Positions 34,609 through 44,022 are shown, counted from the first letter of the stretch. The stretch is 64,000 nucleotides of DNA from Brucella anthropi_A (GCF_046630315.1 NZ_LQBD01000002.1:109262-173261); one strand, 5' to 3'. Notes: generated from the sequence alone by a model not told the origin. Numbers and translations are program-made.

Positions 34609-35781
34609 ATGACCATCGAAGCAAAGACCACGGAAACTGCCGCTCCCCGCATCCGCCTCGGCATGGTGGGCGGCGGTGCTGGCGCTTTTATCGGCGGGGT
34701 GCACCGCATGGCGGCGCGGCTCGACAACCGGTTCGAACTGGTGGCTGGCGCCTTGTCGTCATCAGCGGAAAAGGCGCAGACCTCGGGGCGTGAACTGGGG
34801 TTCGCCGAAGACCGCATCTATTCCAGCTACAAGGACATGGCCATTCGCGAGGCGCGGCTGAAAAACGGTATCGAAGCCGTTTCTATCGTAACGCCGAACC
34901 ATGTTCACTATGACGCCGCCAAGGAGTTTTTGCGGCGCGGCATCCATGTCATCTGCGACAAGCCGCTGACCTCGACCCTTGCCGATGCGAAGAAGCTGAA
35001 AAAACTTGCCGATGAAAGCGGCGCCTTGTTCGTCCTGACGCATAATTATACCGGCTATCCGATGGTGCGGCAGGCGCGCGAGATGATCGCCAATGGTGAG
35101 CTTGGGGATTTGCGCGTCGTACAGGTGGAATATGCGCAGGACTGGCTGACCGAAGCGGTGGAAGCGACCGGCGCCAAGGGCGCTGTCTGGCGCACCGATC
35201 CGGCCCAATCAGGATTGGGCGGCGCGACCGGCGATATCGGCACCCACGCCTTCAATCTCGCCTCCTTTGTGACCGGCTTGACGCTCGACAGCCTTGCTGC
35301 CGATCTCGACAGTTTTGTCGAGGGACGGCGTCTCGACGACAATGCGCATGTGATGCTGCGTTTTGAAGGCGGCGCGAAGGGGATGCTCTGGTGCAGCCAG
35401 GTTGCGCCCGGCAATGAAAATGCGCTGCGCCTGCGCGTCTATGGCACGAAGGGCGGCATCGAATGGGCGCAGGAAGACCCGAACTATCTCTGGTTCACGC
35501 CTTTCGGCGGGCAAAAGCGGCTCATCACGCGGGGCGGTGCGGGCGTCGGCCCTGCGAGCGCCCGTGTGACCCGCATACCGGCGGGACACCCGGAAGGCTA
35601 TCTGGAGGCTTTCGCCACGATCTATTCGGAAGCAGCCAATGCCATCGCAACCCATCGCAATGGCAAAAAGCCGGACAGTGCAGTGGTCTATCCGACTGTC
35701 GATGACGGGCTGAAGGGCGTTGCCTTCATCGATGCCTGCGTGCGCTCGTCACAGAAGAATGGCAGCTGGGTCAAGCTCTAA
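34609..35781 (+). CDS. Gfo/Idh/MocA family sugar dehydrogenase
   Basis: NAD(P)-dependent oxidoreductase of 390 residues. The Rossmann domain begins RLGMVGGGAGAFIGGVHR, and DKPLTSTLADAKKL holds the conserved E/D-K-P segment whose lysine sits near the substrate. GDIGTHAFNLASF carries the catalytic D-x3-H motif. The protein would oxidise or reduce a cyclic sugar or polyol. GAGGAC precedes the ATG at 34609; a longer frame starting inside the isomerase gene is spurious. It is the last gene of the operon, followed by a strong terminator shared with xylA. Confidence 0.9.
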   Translation: MTIEAKTTETAAPRIRLGMVGGGAGAFIGGVHRMAARLDNRFELVAGALSSSAEKAQTSGRELGFAEDRIYSSYKDMAIREARLKNGIEAVSIVTPNHVHYDAAKEFLRRGIHVICDKPLTSTLADAKKLKKLADESGALFVLTHNYTGYPMVRQAREMIANGELGDLRVVQVEYAQDWLTEAVEATGAKGAVWRTDPAQSGLGGATGDIGTHAFNLASFVTGLTLDSLAADLDSFVEGRRLDDNAHVMLRFEGGAKGMLWCSQVAPGNENALRLRVYGTKGGIEWAQEDPNYLWFTPFGGQKRLITRGGAGVGPASARVTRIPAGHPEGYLEAFATIYSEAANAIATHRNGKKPDSAVVYPTVDDGLKGVAFIDACVRSSQKNGSWVKL

Positions 35782-35786
35782 AGAGG

Positions 35787-35814
35787 AAAGGGCGCCAGCG
35801 GCGCCCTTTTCGTT
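35787..35814. terminator. Bidirectional rho-independent terminator
   Basis: AAAGGGCGCC (35787-35796) and GGCGCCCTTT (35800-35809) form a perfect 10-bp stem with an AGC loop, with T-rich sequence on the plus side and CTTTCCTCTTT on the minus side. It separates the convergent dehydrogenase and xylA genes and can serve both. Confidence 0.85.
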
Positions 35815-35823
35815 TCAGCGGGC

Positions 35824-37131
35824 TCAAACGTAGCGATTGACGACGTTTTCGAGATATTCCTGACGGCCGGATTTCGGCTGCGGATTGATGTCCTTCGCTT
35901 CGACTTCAGCGGTGATCTGGTCCAGCGAAAGGCCGGTCAGAAGCTTCTTGCCGAAATCGCCGTTCCAGCCGGCATAGCGCTCATCAAGCGGCCTGGACAA
36001 TGCGCTGTCTTCGAGCATTCCGGCGGCGGCTTTCAGCCCGCGTGCGCAGCAATCCATGCCGCCGATATGACCGATCAGCAGATCCTGCGGGTCAAGCGAC
36101 TGGCGGCGCAGCTTGGCGTCGAAATTGGTGCCGCCGGTCGTGAAGCCGCCCGCCAGCAGGACCTGATAATAGGCGAGCGCCATTTCCGGCACATTGTTGG
36201 GGAACTGGTCCGTATCCCAGCCGGACTGATAGTCGTTGCGGTTCATGTCGATGGAACCGAAAATGCCAAGCGCGCGGGCAAGCGCCAGTTCGTGCTCGAA
36301 GGAATGACCGGCGAGGATGGCGTGGCCCTGCTCGATATTGACCTTCACTTCGTTTTCAAGGCCGTAGCGCTTCAGGAAGCCGTAGACCGTCGCGACATCG
36401 TAATCATATTGATGCTTGGTCGGCTCCTGCGGCTTCGGTTCGATCAGGATCGTGCCCTTGAAGCCGATCTTGTGCTTGTATTCGACCACCAGATTGAGGA
36501 ACCGGCCCATCTGGTCAAGCTCACGGCCAAGATCGGTGTTGAGCAGCGTTTCATAGCCCTCGCGGCCGCCCCACAGCACGTAGTTCTCACCACCAAGCCG
36601 TTTGGTGGCGTCGATGCAGCTTTTCACCGTCGCGGCGGCAAAAGCGAACACGTCCGGATCGGGATTGGTGGCTGCGCCCGCCATATAGCGGCGGTTGGAG
36701 AAGAGGTTCGCCGTGCCCCAGAGAAGCTTGACGCCGGTTTCGGCCTGCTTCTTCTCGAAGATATCGACGATTTCGTTCAAATAGCGCGTATTTTCCGCAA
36801 AGTTGCGTCCCTCTGGCCGCACATCGGCATCGTGGAAGCAATAATAGGGCGCGCCGAGCAGGGAGAAGAACTCGAAAGCCACGTCGGCCTTGAGCTTTGC
36901 CGCGTCCATCTCGCTGGAATACCATGGACGGTCGAAGGTGCGTCCGCCGAACGGGTCGCCGCCCTCCCAGGCAAAACTGTGCCAGTAGGCGACGGCAAAG
37001 CGCAGGTGATCCTCCATGCGCTTGCCCAGCACGATTTCATCCGGGTCATAGTGGCGGAAGGCCAGCGGGTTGTCGCTGTCCGGTCCCTCATATCTTACCT
37101 TTTGAATGTCGCCGAAAAATCCGGTGCTCAT
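35824..37131 (-). CDS. xylA: Xylose isomerase
   Basis: Converts D-xylose to D-xylulose in the cytoplasm, the first step of the isomerase pathway. The 435-residue protein is a typical class II enzyme. YYCFHDADVRPEG holds the catalytic histidine (H100) and D103. LIEPKPQEPTKHQYDYD and NIEQGHAILAGHSFEHE supply metal ligands, and GSIDMNRNDYQSGWDTDQ the second metal aspartates. The start has GGGAGGA. It is the last gene of the lacI-xylB-xylA operon, 49 bp after xylB, and ends at a terminator shared with the convergent dehydrogenase gene. Confidence 0.97.
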   Translation of the reverse strand: MSTGFFGDIQKVRYEGPDSDNPLAFRHYDPDEIVLGKRMEDHLRFAVAYWHSFAWEGGDPFGGRTFDRPWYSSEMDAAKLKADVAFEFFSLLGAPYYCFHDADVRPEGRNFAENTRYLNEIVDIFEKKQAETGVKLLWGTANLFSNRRYMAGAATNPDPDVFAFAAATVKSCIDATKRLGGENYVLWGGREGYETLLNTDLGRELDQMGRFLNLVVEYKHKIGFKGTILIEPKPQEPTKHQYDYDVATVYGFLKRYGLENEVKVNIEQGHAILAGHSFEHELALARALGIFGSIDMNRNDYQSGWDTDQFPNNVPEMALAYYQVLLAGGFTTGGTNFDAKLRRQSLDPQDLLIGHIGGMDCCARGLKAAAGMLEDSALSRPLDERYAGWNGDFGKKLLTGLSLDQITAEVEAKDINPQPKSGRQEYLENVVNRYV

Positions 37132-37180
37132 TATGTCCTCCCGTTCGAATGACGTTCATGTCTGATGATGTGCGGCAGCA

Positions 37181-38638
37181 TCACGAACCGGCGAGGGCGT
37201 GAAGTGCCGGATAAAGGGCGTGATAGCGCTGATAGGCTTCCTCATAGGCCGGGATGAGGGCGGCTTTCGGCTCTATCATGCGTTCCGTGCGCGGCGGCGT
37301 GCAGACGGCAAACGGATCGGCGCCCGTGGCGGCGATGAGCCCCAGCCGCGCAGCACCGAAAGCGCCGCCGAAGTCGCCTTCCTCCGGCAAGGCGATCGGC
37401 ACGTTCAAGGCCGTCGCGATGGCCTTCAGCCAATAGGTGGAGCGCGAGCCGCCGCCGACAGCGGTGAGCGAGCTGATCTCGGTGCCCGCCGATTGCAGCG
37501 CGGCGAGATTGTCGCGGATCGCGAAGGCAACGCCTTCCAACACGGCTTGCGTCAAGGCGCGCTGATCGGATTCATGCTCCAGACCTGAAAACAGGCCGCG
37601 TATCTTCGCATCGTTATACGGCGTGCGTTCGCCGGAGAGATAAGGCAGGAATGTCGCGCTGCCCGGCGCATTCAGCGTATCGCCGAGTGCCCTGTCGAGT
37701 TCGTGCGCCGTTTTGCCGACAAGCCGCGCATACCAGTCGAGCGCGCTTGCCGCGGACAGGATGACGCCCATCTGGTGCCATGTGTCGGGCAGGGCGTGGC
37801 AGAAGGCATGAACCGCGCTTTCCGGCTTCGGCTGATAGGCGCCGTTTGCCGCGAAGAGCACGCCCGATGTGCCGAGTGAAACGAAGGCATGGCCGGGCCT
37901 GACCGTGCCCATGCCGCAGGCAGAAGCCGCATTGTCGCCAGCGCCGCCCGCCACGACCGGCTGACCGCCAATGCCCCATTCGGCGGCAAGTTCTGCCCGC
38001 AGCCGCCCGGTGGCGTCGGTGCCTTCGGCAAGACGCGGCATCCGGCTTTCATCGAGGCCGGTCTTGTCCAGAAGCGCGCTGGACCAGCGGCGCGCGCCGG
38101 TATCGAGCCAGCTTGTGCCTGCCGAATCCGACATATCCGACACATAGTCGCCGGTGAGCCACAGACGCAGATAGTCCTTGGGCAGCAGCACCTTGCGGAT
38201 GCGCGCGAAAATATCCGGCTCGTTCCTGGCCACCCAGACGAGTTTAGGGGCGGTAAAGCCGGGAAAGACAATATTGCCGGTGATGGCGCGAAATGCCAGG
38301 TCGGCATCGAGTTCGGATGCTTCGCGATAACTGCGCGTATCGTTCCACAAGATGCAGGGCCGCAGCACCTGATCCTGTTCGTCCAGAAGGGTAGCGCCGT
38401 GCATCTGGCCCGAAAGGCCGATACCGGCAATCGCCGAAAACGCTTTCGGGTGGGCCGCACGCAGACCGTCGATTGCGGTGCGGCAGGCTTTGATCCACTG
38501 GGCCGGGTCCTGTTCGCTCCAGCCGGGGTGGGGGCGCGAAACATCCAGTTCGCCATGGGCGGAGCCGATCACCGTCTGCCCGTCATCGATCAACAGCGCC
38601 TTGACACCGGATGTTCCTAGATCGATCCCGAGATACAT
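37181..38638 (-). CDS. xylB: Xylulokinase
   Basis: FGGY-family kinase of 485 residues phosphorylating D-xylulose to xylulose-5-phosphate for the pentose phosphate pathway. YLGIDLGTSGVKALLIDDG is the N-terminal phosphate-binding strand. GLSGQMHGATLLDEQDQVLRPCILWNDTR is the substrate region of xylulokinases, and GGGSRSTYWLKAIATAL the C-terminal adenosine motif. AGGAG precedes the start. The gene follows lacI by 50 bp and precedes xylA by 49 bp, a single operon in pathway order regulator-kinase-isomerase. Confidence 0.96.
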   Translation of the reverse strand: MYLGIDLGTSGVKALLIDDGQTVIGSAHGELDVSRPHPGWSEQDPAQWIKACRTAIDGLRAAHPKAFSAIAGIGLSGQMHGATLLDEQDQVLRPCILWNDTRSYREASELDADLAFRAITGNIVFPGFTAPKLVWVARNEPDIFARIRKVLLPKDYLRLWLTGDYVSDMSDSAGTSWLDTGARRWSSALLDKTGLDESRMPRLAEGTDATGRLRAELAAEWGIGGQPVVAGGAGDNAASACGMGTVRPGHAFVSLGTSGVLFAANGAYQPKPESAVHAFCHALPDTWHQMGVILSAASALDWYARLVGKTAHELDRALGDTLNAPGSATFLPYLSGERTPYNDAKIRGLFSGLEHESDQRALTQAVLEGVAFAIRDNLAALQSAGTEISSLTAVGGGSRSTYWLKAIATALNVPIALPEEGDFGGAFGAARLGLIAATGADPFAVCTPPRTERMIEPKAALIPAYEEAYQRYHALYPALHALAGS

Positions 38639-38688
38639 ATTTGCTCCTGTTGGAAAGGCCCCGTTGGAAAGGTATTGTCGCCCGCGTG

Positions 38689-39732
38689 TCAGTCGAAATG
38701 CGGCAGGTTGTCCTTGAGAAAAATTTCAATGCGGATGTATTCCTGCCCCGGCACGATCGCCAGACGGTCCGCAGAGGCTTTCAGCACCCGGATGGCGCTG
38801 CGGATTTCATGGCCCGCATCCTGCGCCAGAACGGCATGGATGATGCCGTCTTTTAGTGCTTTCGAGGTCACGCTGTCGCGTTCATGCGCAATGACCAGCG
38901 GGCGATTGGATGCGTGCTTTGCCAGAGCCTTCACCAGGCCGCTATTGCCTGCGCCGAGGCTGTAAATCCCGGCAATGTCGCCGCGCTCGTCAAGCAGCCT
39001 GCCGACAAGCTTTTCCACGCGCGGGTCTTCATCGAAACCTTCCAGCACCGGCAATATCTCACGGCTCGGAAAGTCGGCCTTCATGGCCGCCGTAAAACCG
39101 TCGAAACGTTCCTGATGATCGCGGACTTTCAACGAACCTGCGACGACCGCAAGCGCGCCTTCCGTTCCGTTGGCGAAAAGCCCCAGAAGCCGCGCTGCCG
39201 TGCGCCCCGCCGCGCCATTGTCGACGCCGACATAATGCGTTCGCGTGGACTGTCCGAGATCGGATACGAGCGTGACGGCATGAATGCCCTGTTCGCCCAG
39301 TCGGGCGCAGGCCGCACGCACGGGATCGGTATCGACCGCCACGAATGCGACGCCGTCGGGCCTGCGCCCGACTGGGCGAGCAGCGCATTCGTCCAGCGCC
39401 TTCACAAGGGCTACTTCATCGAAGGCGGGGACCAGCACGAGATTGACCAGAATGCGTTCGGCCAGGGCGCGTTCGGTCGCGGCTTGCAGTTCCGCGCGCA
39501 GGCTCAGCATGAAGGTGTTTTCATTGTCCGGCAAAATAAAATCGAACTGATAAAGCCGGCCGCGCGCAAGGTTGGCCGCGCCCACATCGCGCACATAGCC
39601 AAGCGTGTTCATCGCCGCCATAACCCGGTCGCGCGTCTTCGCTCTCACACCCGGACGTTCGTTCAGCACACGGTCGACCGTGGCAAGGCTGACGCCCGCT
39701 GTTCTGGCTATATCATGGACTGTGGGTTTCAT
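38689..39732 (-). CDS. LacI-family repressor, probable xylose regulator
   Basis: Repressor of 347 residues. The N-terminal headpiece TVHDIARTAGVSLATVDRVLNERPGVRAKTR is the LacI helix-turn-helix and hinge, and the remainder is a type I periplasmic-binding-like sugar sensor. Alphaproteobacteria commonly use a LacI-type protein in place of the AraC-type XylR of enterobacteria. It is the first gene of the xylBA operon and diverges from xylFGH, so it probably represses both arms. A copy of the 13-bp motif in its promoter gap also lies upstream of the ABC operon at 29.8 kb. The ribosome site is GGAGCG. Confidence 0.9.
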   Translation of the reverse strand: MKPTVHDIARTAGVSLATVDRVLNERPGVRAKTRDRVMAAMNTLGYVRDVGAANLARGRLYQFDFILPDNENTFMLSLRAELQAATERALAERILVNLVLVPAFDEVALVKALDECAARPVGRRPDGVAFVAVDTDPVRAACARLGEQGIHAVTLVSDLGQSTRTHYVGVDNGAAGRTAARLLGLFANGTEGALAVVAGSLKVRDHQERFDGFTAAMKADFPSREILPVLEGFDEDPRVEKLVGRLLDERGDIAGIYSLGAGNSGLVKALAKHASNRPLVIAHERDSVTSKALKDGIIHAVLAQDAGHEIRSAIRVLKASADRLAIVPGQEYIRIEIFLKDNLPHFD

Positions 39733-40029
39733 TCTCGCTCCTCGACGCGGACCATAAGATCAAAAATGAGGTACGTAAATCAAAAAATACTTGCACTTCA
39801 TTTTTCTTCACGTATCAATGGTTGCCGAGGATGGGCGGTGTGTCTTCTGCACGCTGTCCCGATGGAGTGATCTTGGCGCAAGGCGCCTTTGGGAGGATCA
39901 GCCATTCGAAGAATAAGCAGCTCCGAAGGGGGGCTGTCTTGTCGTGCCGAACTCCGGGGGCGGAACACGTTCGGGGGCGCGGTTTGGTATCAGCCGGCGA
40001 AAGGCCGGCGGTGTTTGGAGGAGACTTGC
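39733..40029. promoter_or_regulatory. Divergent lacI / xylF regulatory region with operator and leader hairpin
   Basis: This 297-bp gap contains TGAGGTACGTAAA (39767-39779), the reverse complement of the motif at 29759-29771, centred on CG. A weak candidate xylF promoter has TTGCAC (39791-39796) and a TATCAA-like box near 39813. The long xylF leader ends in a GCCGGC / GCCGGC hairpin (39993-39998, 40004-40009), three bases before the TTTGGAGGAG ribosome site, which could influence translation. Confidence 0.6.
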
Positions 40030-41049
40030 ATGAAACGTCGTAATTTTCTGACCGGCGCGCTGGTTGCCGCGGCTTTGGGCATCAGCGCCATGGCGTCGAC
40101 ACCGGTTCTTGCCTCGCCGGAAAAGCCGGTGATCGGTTTTTCCATCGACGATCTTCGCGTCGAGCGCTGGGCGCGTGACCGCGACTATTTCATCGAAGCA
40201 GCGGAAAAGCTGGGCGCCAAGGTCAATGTGCAGTCGGCTGACGGCAACGAGGAAAAGCAGGTCAAGCAGGTTGAAAACCTGATCGCGCAGGGCGTGGACG
40301 CCATCGTCATCGTCCCGATGAATTCCAAGGTTTTCGATGCGGTCGTGGCCGATGCCAAGGCATCCGGCATCAAGGTTCTGTCCTATGATCGCCTGATCCT
40401 CAATGCCGATATCGACGCCTATATCTCGTTCGACAATGAGCGCGTCGGCTTCATGCAGGCGGAAGCTGTCCTCAAGGCCAAGCCGGAAGGCAATTATTAT
40501 CTCCTCGGCGGCTCGCCGACGGATAATAACGCCAAGCTTCTCCGCGCCGGTCAGGAAAAGGCGCTGAAAGAAGCCGTCGATTCCGGCAAGGTGAAGGTTA
40601 TCGGCTCGCAATGGGTCAAGGAATGGAGCCCGACGGAAGCGCTCTCCATCATGGAAAACGCCCTGACGGCAGCGCAAAACAAGATCGATGCGGTTGTCGC
40701 TTCGAATGACGGCACAGCCGGTGGCGCCATCCAGGCTCTGGCCGCGCAGGGGCTGGCTGGAAAGACCGCCGTTTCCGGGCAGGACAGCGACCTTGCCGCC
40801 GTCAAGCGTCTGATCGACGGCACGCAGACCGTAACGGTCTACAAGCCGCTGAAACTCATCGCGTCGGAAGCGGCCAAGCTCACCGTCCAGATGGTCAAGG
40901 GCGAAAAGCCTGAATTCAATGCCAAGCTCGACAATGGCGGCAAGCAGGTCGACACGCTTCTGCTGACGCCGACCGCCGTGACCAAGGACAATATCGATAT
41001 CTACATTCAGGATGGCTTCTACACCAAGGAGCAGATCTACGGAAAGTAA
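40030..41049 (+). CDS. xylF: D-xylose-binding periplasmic protein
   Basis: Periplasmic binding protein of 339 residues for high-affinity xylose import. KPVIGFSIDDLRVERWARDRDYF is the family N-terminal strand with the sugar-stacking tryptophan and arginines. VASNDGTAGGAIQALAAQGL and SGQDSDLAAVKRL are typical of XylF. The signal peptide begins MKRRNFLTG, which resembles a twin-arginine motif, and cleavage is expected after VLA near residue 28. The start has an excellent GGAGGAG site. It is the first gene of xylFGH, divergent from the LacI-type regulator. Confidence 0.95.
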   Translation: MKRRNFLTGALVAAALGISAMASTPVLASPEKPVIGFSIDDLRVERWARDRDYFIEAAEKLGAKVNVQSADGNEEKQVKQVENLIAQGVDAIVIVPMNSKVFDAVVADAKASGIKVLSYDRLILNADIDAYISFDNERVGFMQAEAVLKAKPEGNYYLLGGSPTDNNAKLLRAGQEKALKEAVDSGKVKVIGSQWVKEWSPTEALSIMENALTAAQNKIDAVVASNDGTAGGAIQALAAQGLAGKTAVSGQDSDLAAVKRLIDGTQTVTVYKPLKLIASEAAKLTVQMVKGEKPEFNAKLDNGGKQVDTLLLTPTAVTKDNIDIYIQDGFYTKEQIYGK

Positions 41050-41225
41050 GCCTTTCCGGTGATCGAACCCTGTGCGAATGGTGGGGCCCGAAGACTGGAA
41101 ATCATGATCCGGCTTCCGGCCTCGCCGACGTGTCGATGCTGTCTTTGACAGCGTTGTCTGGAGCGTTTTCACCATATCCGGCTCCGGATGGCTCATTGTG
41201 CTGCATTACTGCAAGGTCATATGCG

Positions 41226-42761
41226 ATGTCCGACTATCTTCTGGAGATGCGTAATATCGGTAAGGACTTCAACGGCGTGAAAGCGCTGGACGGTATTTAC
41301 CTGAAAGTGCGCGCGGGTGAATGTGTCGGCCTTTGCGGCGAAAATGGTGCCGGCAAATCCACGCTGATGAAAGTGCTTTCCGGCGTTTATCCGCATGGCA
41401 GCTGGACCGGCGAGATTTTCTGGGAAGGGCGGGAATTGAAGGCGAGCGGCATCCGCGACACGGAAGCCGCCGGCATTGTCATCATCCATCAGGAACTGAT
41501 GATGGTGCCGCATCTGTCGGTTGCGGAAAACATCTTTCTGGGCTCGGAGCCGACAAGCGGCGGCTTCATCGATTATGACCAGATGAATGCGCGCGCGACC
41601 GAACTTCTGGCGCGGCTCAAGATCCACGACATCAATGTCGCGCTTCCGGTCTATCATTATCCAGGCGGCAAGCAGCAGCTGATCGAGATCGCAAAGGCGA
41701 TCAACAAGAATGCCAAGCTGCTCATTCTGGATGAGCCGACATCGGCGCTGACGGCATCCGAAACGCGCGTCCTTCTCGATCTCATCAAGGATTTCAAGGC
41801 GCAGGGCATGGCCTGCGTCTACATCTCGCACAAGCTGGATGAAGTGGCCGAAATTTCCGACACGGTGACGGTCATTCGCGACGGGACGCATATCGCCACG
41901 AAACCGATGGCGGAACTCACCACGCCAGCCATCATCACCATGATGGTGGGCCGCGAGATGAAAAACCTGTTTCCGCGCGAGCCGCACGATATTGGCGAGG
42001 TCATTTTCGAGGCGCGCAACATCAATTGCTGGGATGTGACCAACCCCGACCGCAAGGTGGTCGATGATGTTTCCTTCACGCTGCGGCGGGGGGAAATTCT
42101 CGGCATTGCCGGACTGGTGGGCGCGGGACGGACGGAGCTGGTGTCCAGCCTGTTCGGCGTCTGGCCGGGAGCGCATGAGGGGCAGGTGTTCCTTGAAGGC
42201 CGGGAGCTGAAGATCCGCACGCCGCGCGATGCGGTCCGGCAAGGCATCTGCATGGTGCCGGAGGACCGCAAGAAGGATGGCATCCTGCCCATCATGCCGG
42301 TCGGCCATAATATGACGATCTCGGTGCTGGATCGGTTTACCCTGCGCGGACTGCTCGACAAGGAGGCGGAACTGGCGACGATCCAGCGCGAAATTCTGCG
42401 CCTCAAGGTCAAGACTGCCGATCCGATGCTGGAAATCGCATCGCTCTCCGGCGGCAACCAGCAGAAGGCCGTGCTGTCGAAGATGATGCTGCCCGACCCC
42501 AAGGTGCTCATTCTGGATGAGCCGACGCGGGGCGTCGATGTCGGCGCGAAATATGAAATCTACAAGCTGATCTTCGCGCTCGCCAAACAGGGGGTCGCGG
42601 TGCTGATGGTCTCTTCCGAAATGCCGGAGGTTCTGGGCATCAGCGACCGTGTTCTCGTGATCGGCGAGGGCAGGCTGCGCGGCGATTTCCCCAATGAAAA
42701 TCTCACCCAGGAGAAGGTGCTTGCCGCCGCAATCGGCAAGCCGATGACCAATGCGGCCTGA
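41226..42761 (+). CDS. xylG: Xylose ABC transporter double ATPase
   Basis: ATPase of 511 residues with two fused nucleotide-binding domains. The N-terminal domain has Walker A GENGAGKST (residues 38-46), an unusual signature region YPGGKQQLIEIAKAI and Walker B LLILDEPTSAL. The C-terminal domain has degenerate Walker A GLVGAGRTE, LSGGNQQK and VLILDEPTRGVD. The ATG at 41226 lies at the conserved N-terminus; its ribosome site is weak (AAGGT) and an in-frame extension upstream is not conserved-looking. The 176-bp xylF-xylG gap contains a small hairpin, GCTGTC-TTT-GACAGC (41138-41152), which may lower xylG expression relative to xylF. Confidence 0.95.
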   Translation: MSDYLLEMRNIGKDFNGVKALDGIYLKVRAGECVGLCGENGAGKSTLMKVLSGVYPHGSWTGEIFWEGRELKASGIRDTEAAGIVIIHQELMMVPHLSVAENIFLGSEPTSGGFIDYDQMNARATELLARLKIHDINVALPVYHYPGGKQQLIEIAKAINKNAKLLILDEPTSALTASETRVLLDLIKDFKAQGMACVYISHKLDEVAEISDTVTVIRDGTHIATKPMAELTTPAIITMMVGREMKNLFPREPHDIGEVIFEARNINCWDVTNPDRKVVDDVSFTLRRGEILGIAGLVGAGRTELVSSLFGVWPGAHEGQVFLEGRELKIRTPRDAVRQGICMVPEDRKKDGILPIMPVGHNMTISVLDRFTLRGLLDKEAELATIQREILRLKVKTADPMLEIASLSGGNQQKAVLSKMMLPDPKVLILDEPTRGVDVGAKYEIYKLIFALAKQGVAVLMVSSEMPEVLGISDRVLVIGEGRLRGDFPNENLTQEKVLAAAIGKPMTNAA

Positions 42762-42852
42762 TCCTCGATGAACTGTTTGTTTCACGCATTTTCCGAACGC
42801 GGGGTCGGCTCGCATCCTTGCTGGAAATGCTCAAATTTGACCGGTGCATGAT

Positions 42853-44022
42853 ATGACATTGACGGGCAAAAGCCTTCGAAAGTTTCTGGCGGATTACAAG
42901 ATCGTCGCGCTGCTGATCGTGGTTGCGCTCATCTGGGCATTGTTTGCGATCCTCACCTACGATCCGGAGATGGGGCGTTCGCAGTTCCTGACCGCGCGCA
43001 ATTTCTCCAACCTCCTGCGCCAGATGGCCATTACCGGCATGCTTGCATCCGCGATGGTGTTCGTCATCGTTGCCGGTGAAATCGATCTTTCGGTCGGCGC
43101 GTTGTTGGGGTTGCTCGGCGGCATCGCCGCCGTTCTCGACGTGATCTATGGATGGCCCCTATGGGCGACGATCAGCACGGTTCTGGCGCTCGGTGTGGCG
43201 CTTGGCGCCTTCAATGGCTGGCTGACCGCCTATCTCGGCATACCGTCCTTCATCGTCACGCTTGGCGGGCAACTTGTCTTTCGCGGCATCGTGCTTGGCA
43301 TCATGGGCGGTGTCACCATCGCGCCGATCTCGCCGGATTTCAAATATATCGGGCAGGGCTATCTGCCGGGCTGGCTTGGCAATCTGTGTGCCATTGCGCT
43401 GTTCGGCGTGCTGATCCTGATGACGCTGCGCATGCGGGCCAGCAAGCGCAAGCACAATCTCCAGACACTTTCGCCGGGCATGGAAATCGCAAGGCTTCTC
43501 GGTATCGGCATCCTGATCCTCGGCTTCATCCTGATCCTCAACAGCTATCAGGGCGTGCCGGTTCCGGTCCTGATCCTGCTGGTGATCCTCGGCGTCTTCA
43601 CCGTGATCGCAAAACAGACCGTGTTCGGTCGTCACATCTACGCGGTTGGCTCCAATACGGAAGCAACCCGTTTTTCCGGCGTGAATGTCAACTTCGTCAA
43701 GATGGCCGTCTTCGCGCTGATGGGACTGATGGCGGCGGTGGCCGGGCTGACGACAACCGCGCGCCTTGCGGCAGGCACGCCATCGGCGGGCATGGGCGGT
43801 GAACTCGACGCCATTGCATCCTGCTTCATCGGCGGCACGTCCATGCGCGGCGGCGTCGGCTCGGTGTTGGGCGCACTTGTGGGCGCGCTCATCATGTCGA
43901 GCCTCGACAATGGCATGTCCATGCTCGGCGTCGATACGTTCTGGCAACAGATCATCAAGGGCAGTATTCTTGTTCTGGCTGTCTATCTCGACATCGTGTC
44001 TTCCGGCACGCGGCGCGGATAA
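42853..44022 (+). CDS. xylH: Xylose ABC transporter permease
   Basis: CUT2 permease of 389 residues with about ten membrane helices, forming the xylose channel. VAGEIDLSVGALLGL is the family signature, and FIGGTSMRGGVGSVLGALVGALIM the C-terminal conserved loop. It is longer than RbsC because of an insert around residues 195-225, typical of XylH. The ATG at 42853 is preferred; an in-frame GTG three codons earlier is possible. It ends the xylFGH operon; no clear terminator follows, only a short AT-rich gap before the next gene. Confidence 0.95.
   Translation: MTLTGKSLRKFLADYKIVALLIVVALIWALFAILTYDPEMGRSQFLTARNFSNLLRQMAITGMLASAMVFVIVAGEIDLSVGALLGLLGGIAAVLDVIYGWPLWATISTVLALGVALGAFNGWLTAYLGIPSFIVTLGGQLVFRGIVLGIMGGVTIAPISPDFKYIGQGYLPGWLGNLCAIALFGVLILMTLRMRASKRKHNLQTLSPGMEIARLLGIGILILGFILILNSYQGVPVPVLILLVILGVFTVIAKQTVFGRHIYAVGSNTEATRFSGVNVNFVKMAVFALMGLMAAVAGLTTTARLAAGTPSAGMGGELDAIASCFIGGTSMRGGVGSVLGALVGALIMSSLDNGMSMLGVDTFWQQIIKGSILVLAVYLDIVSSGTRRG

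Noticed and set aside
41217..42815. 532-codon open frame antisense to xylG
   Set aside because: Overlaps xylG entirely, which has both ATPase domains with correct motifs.
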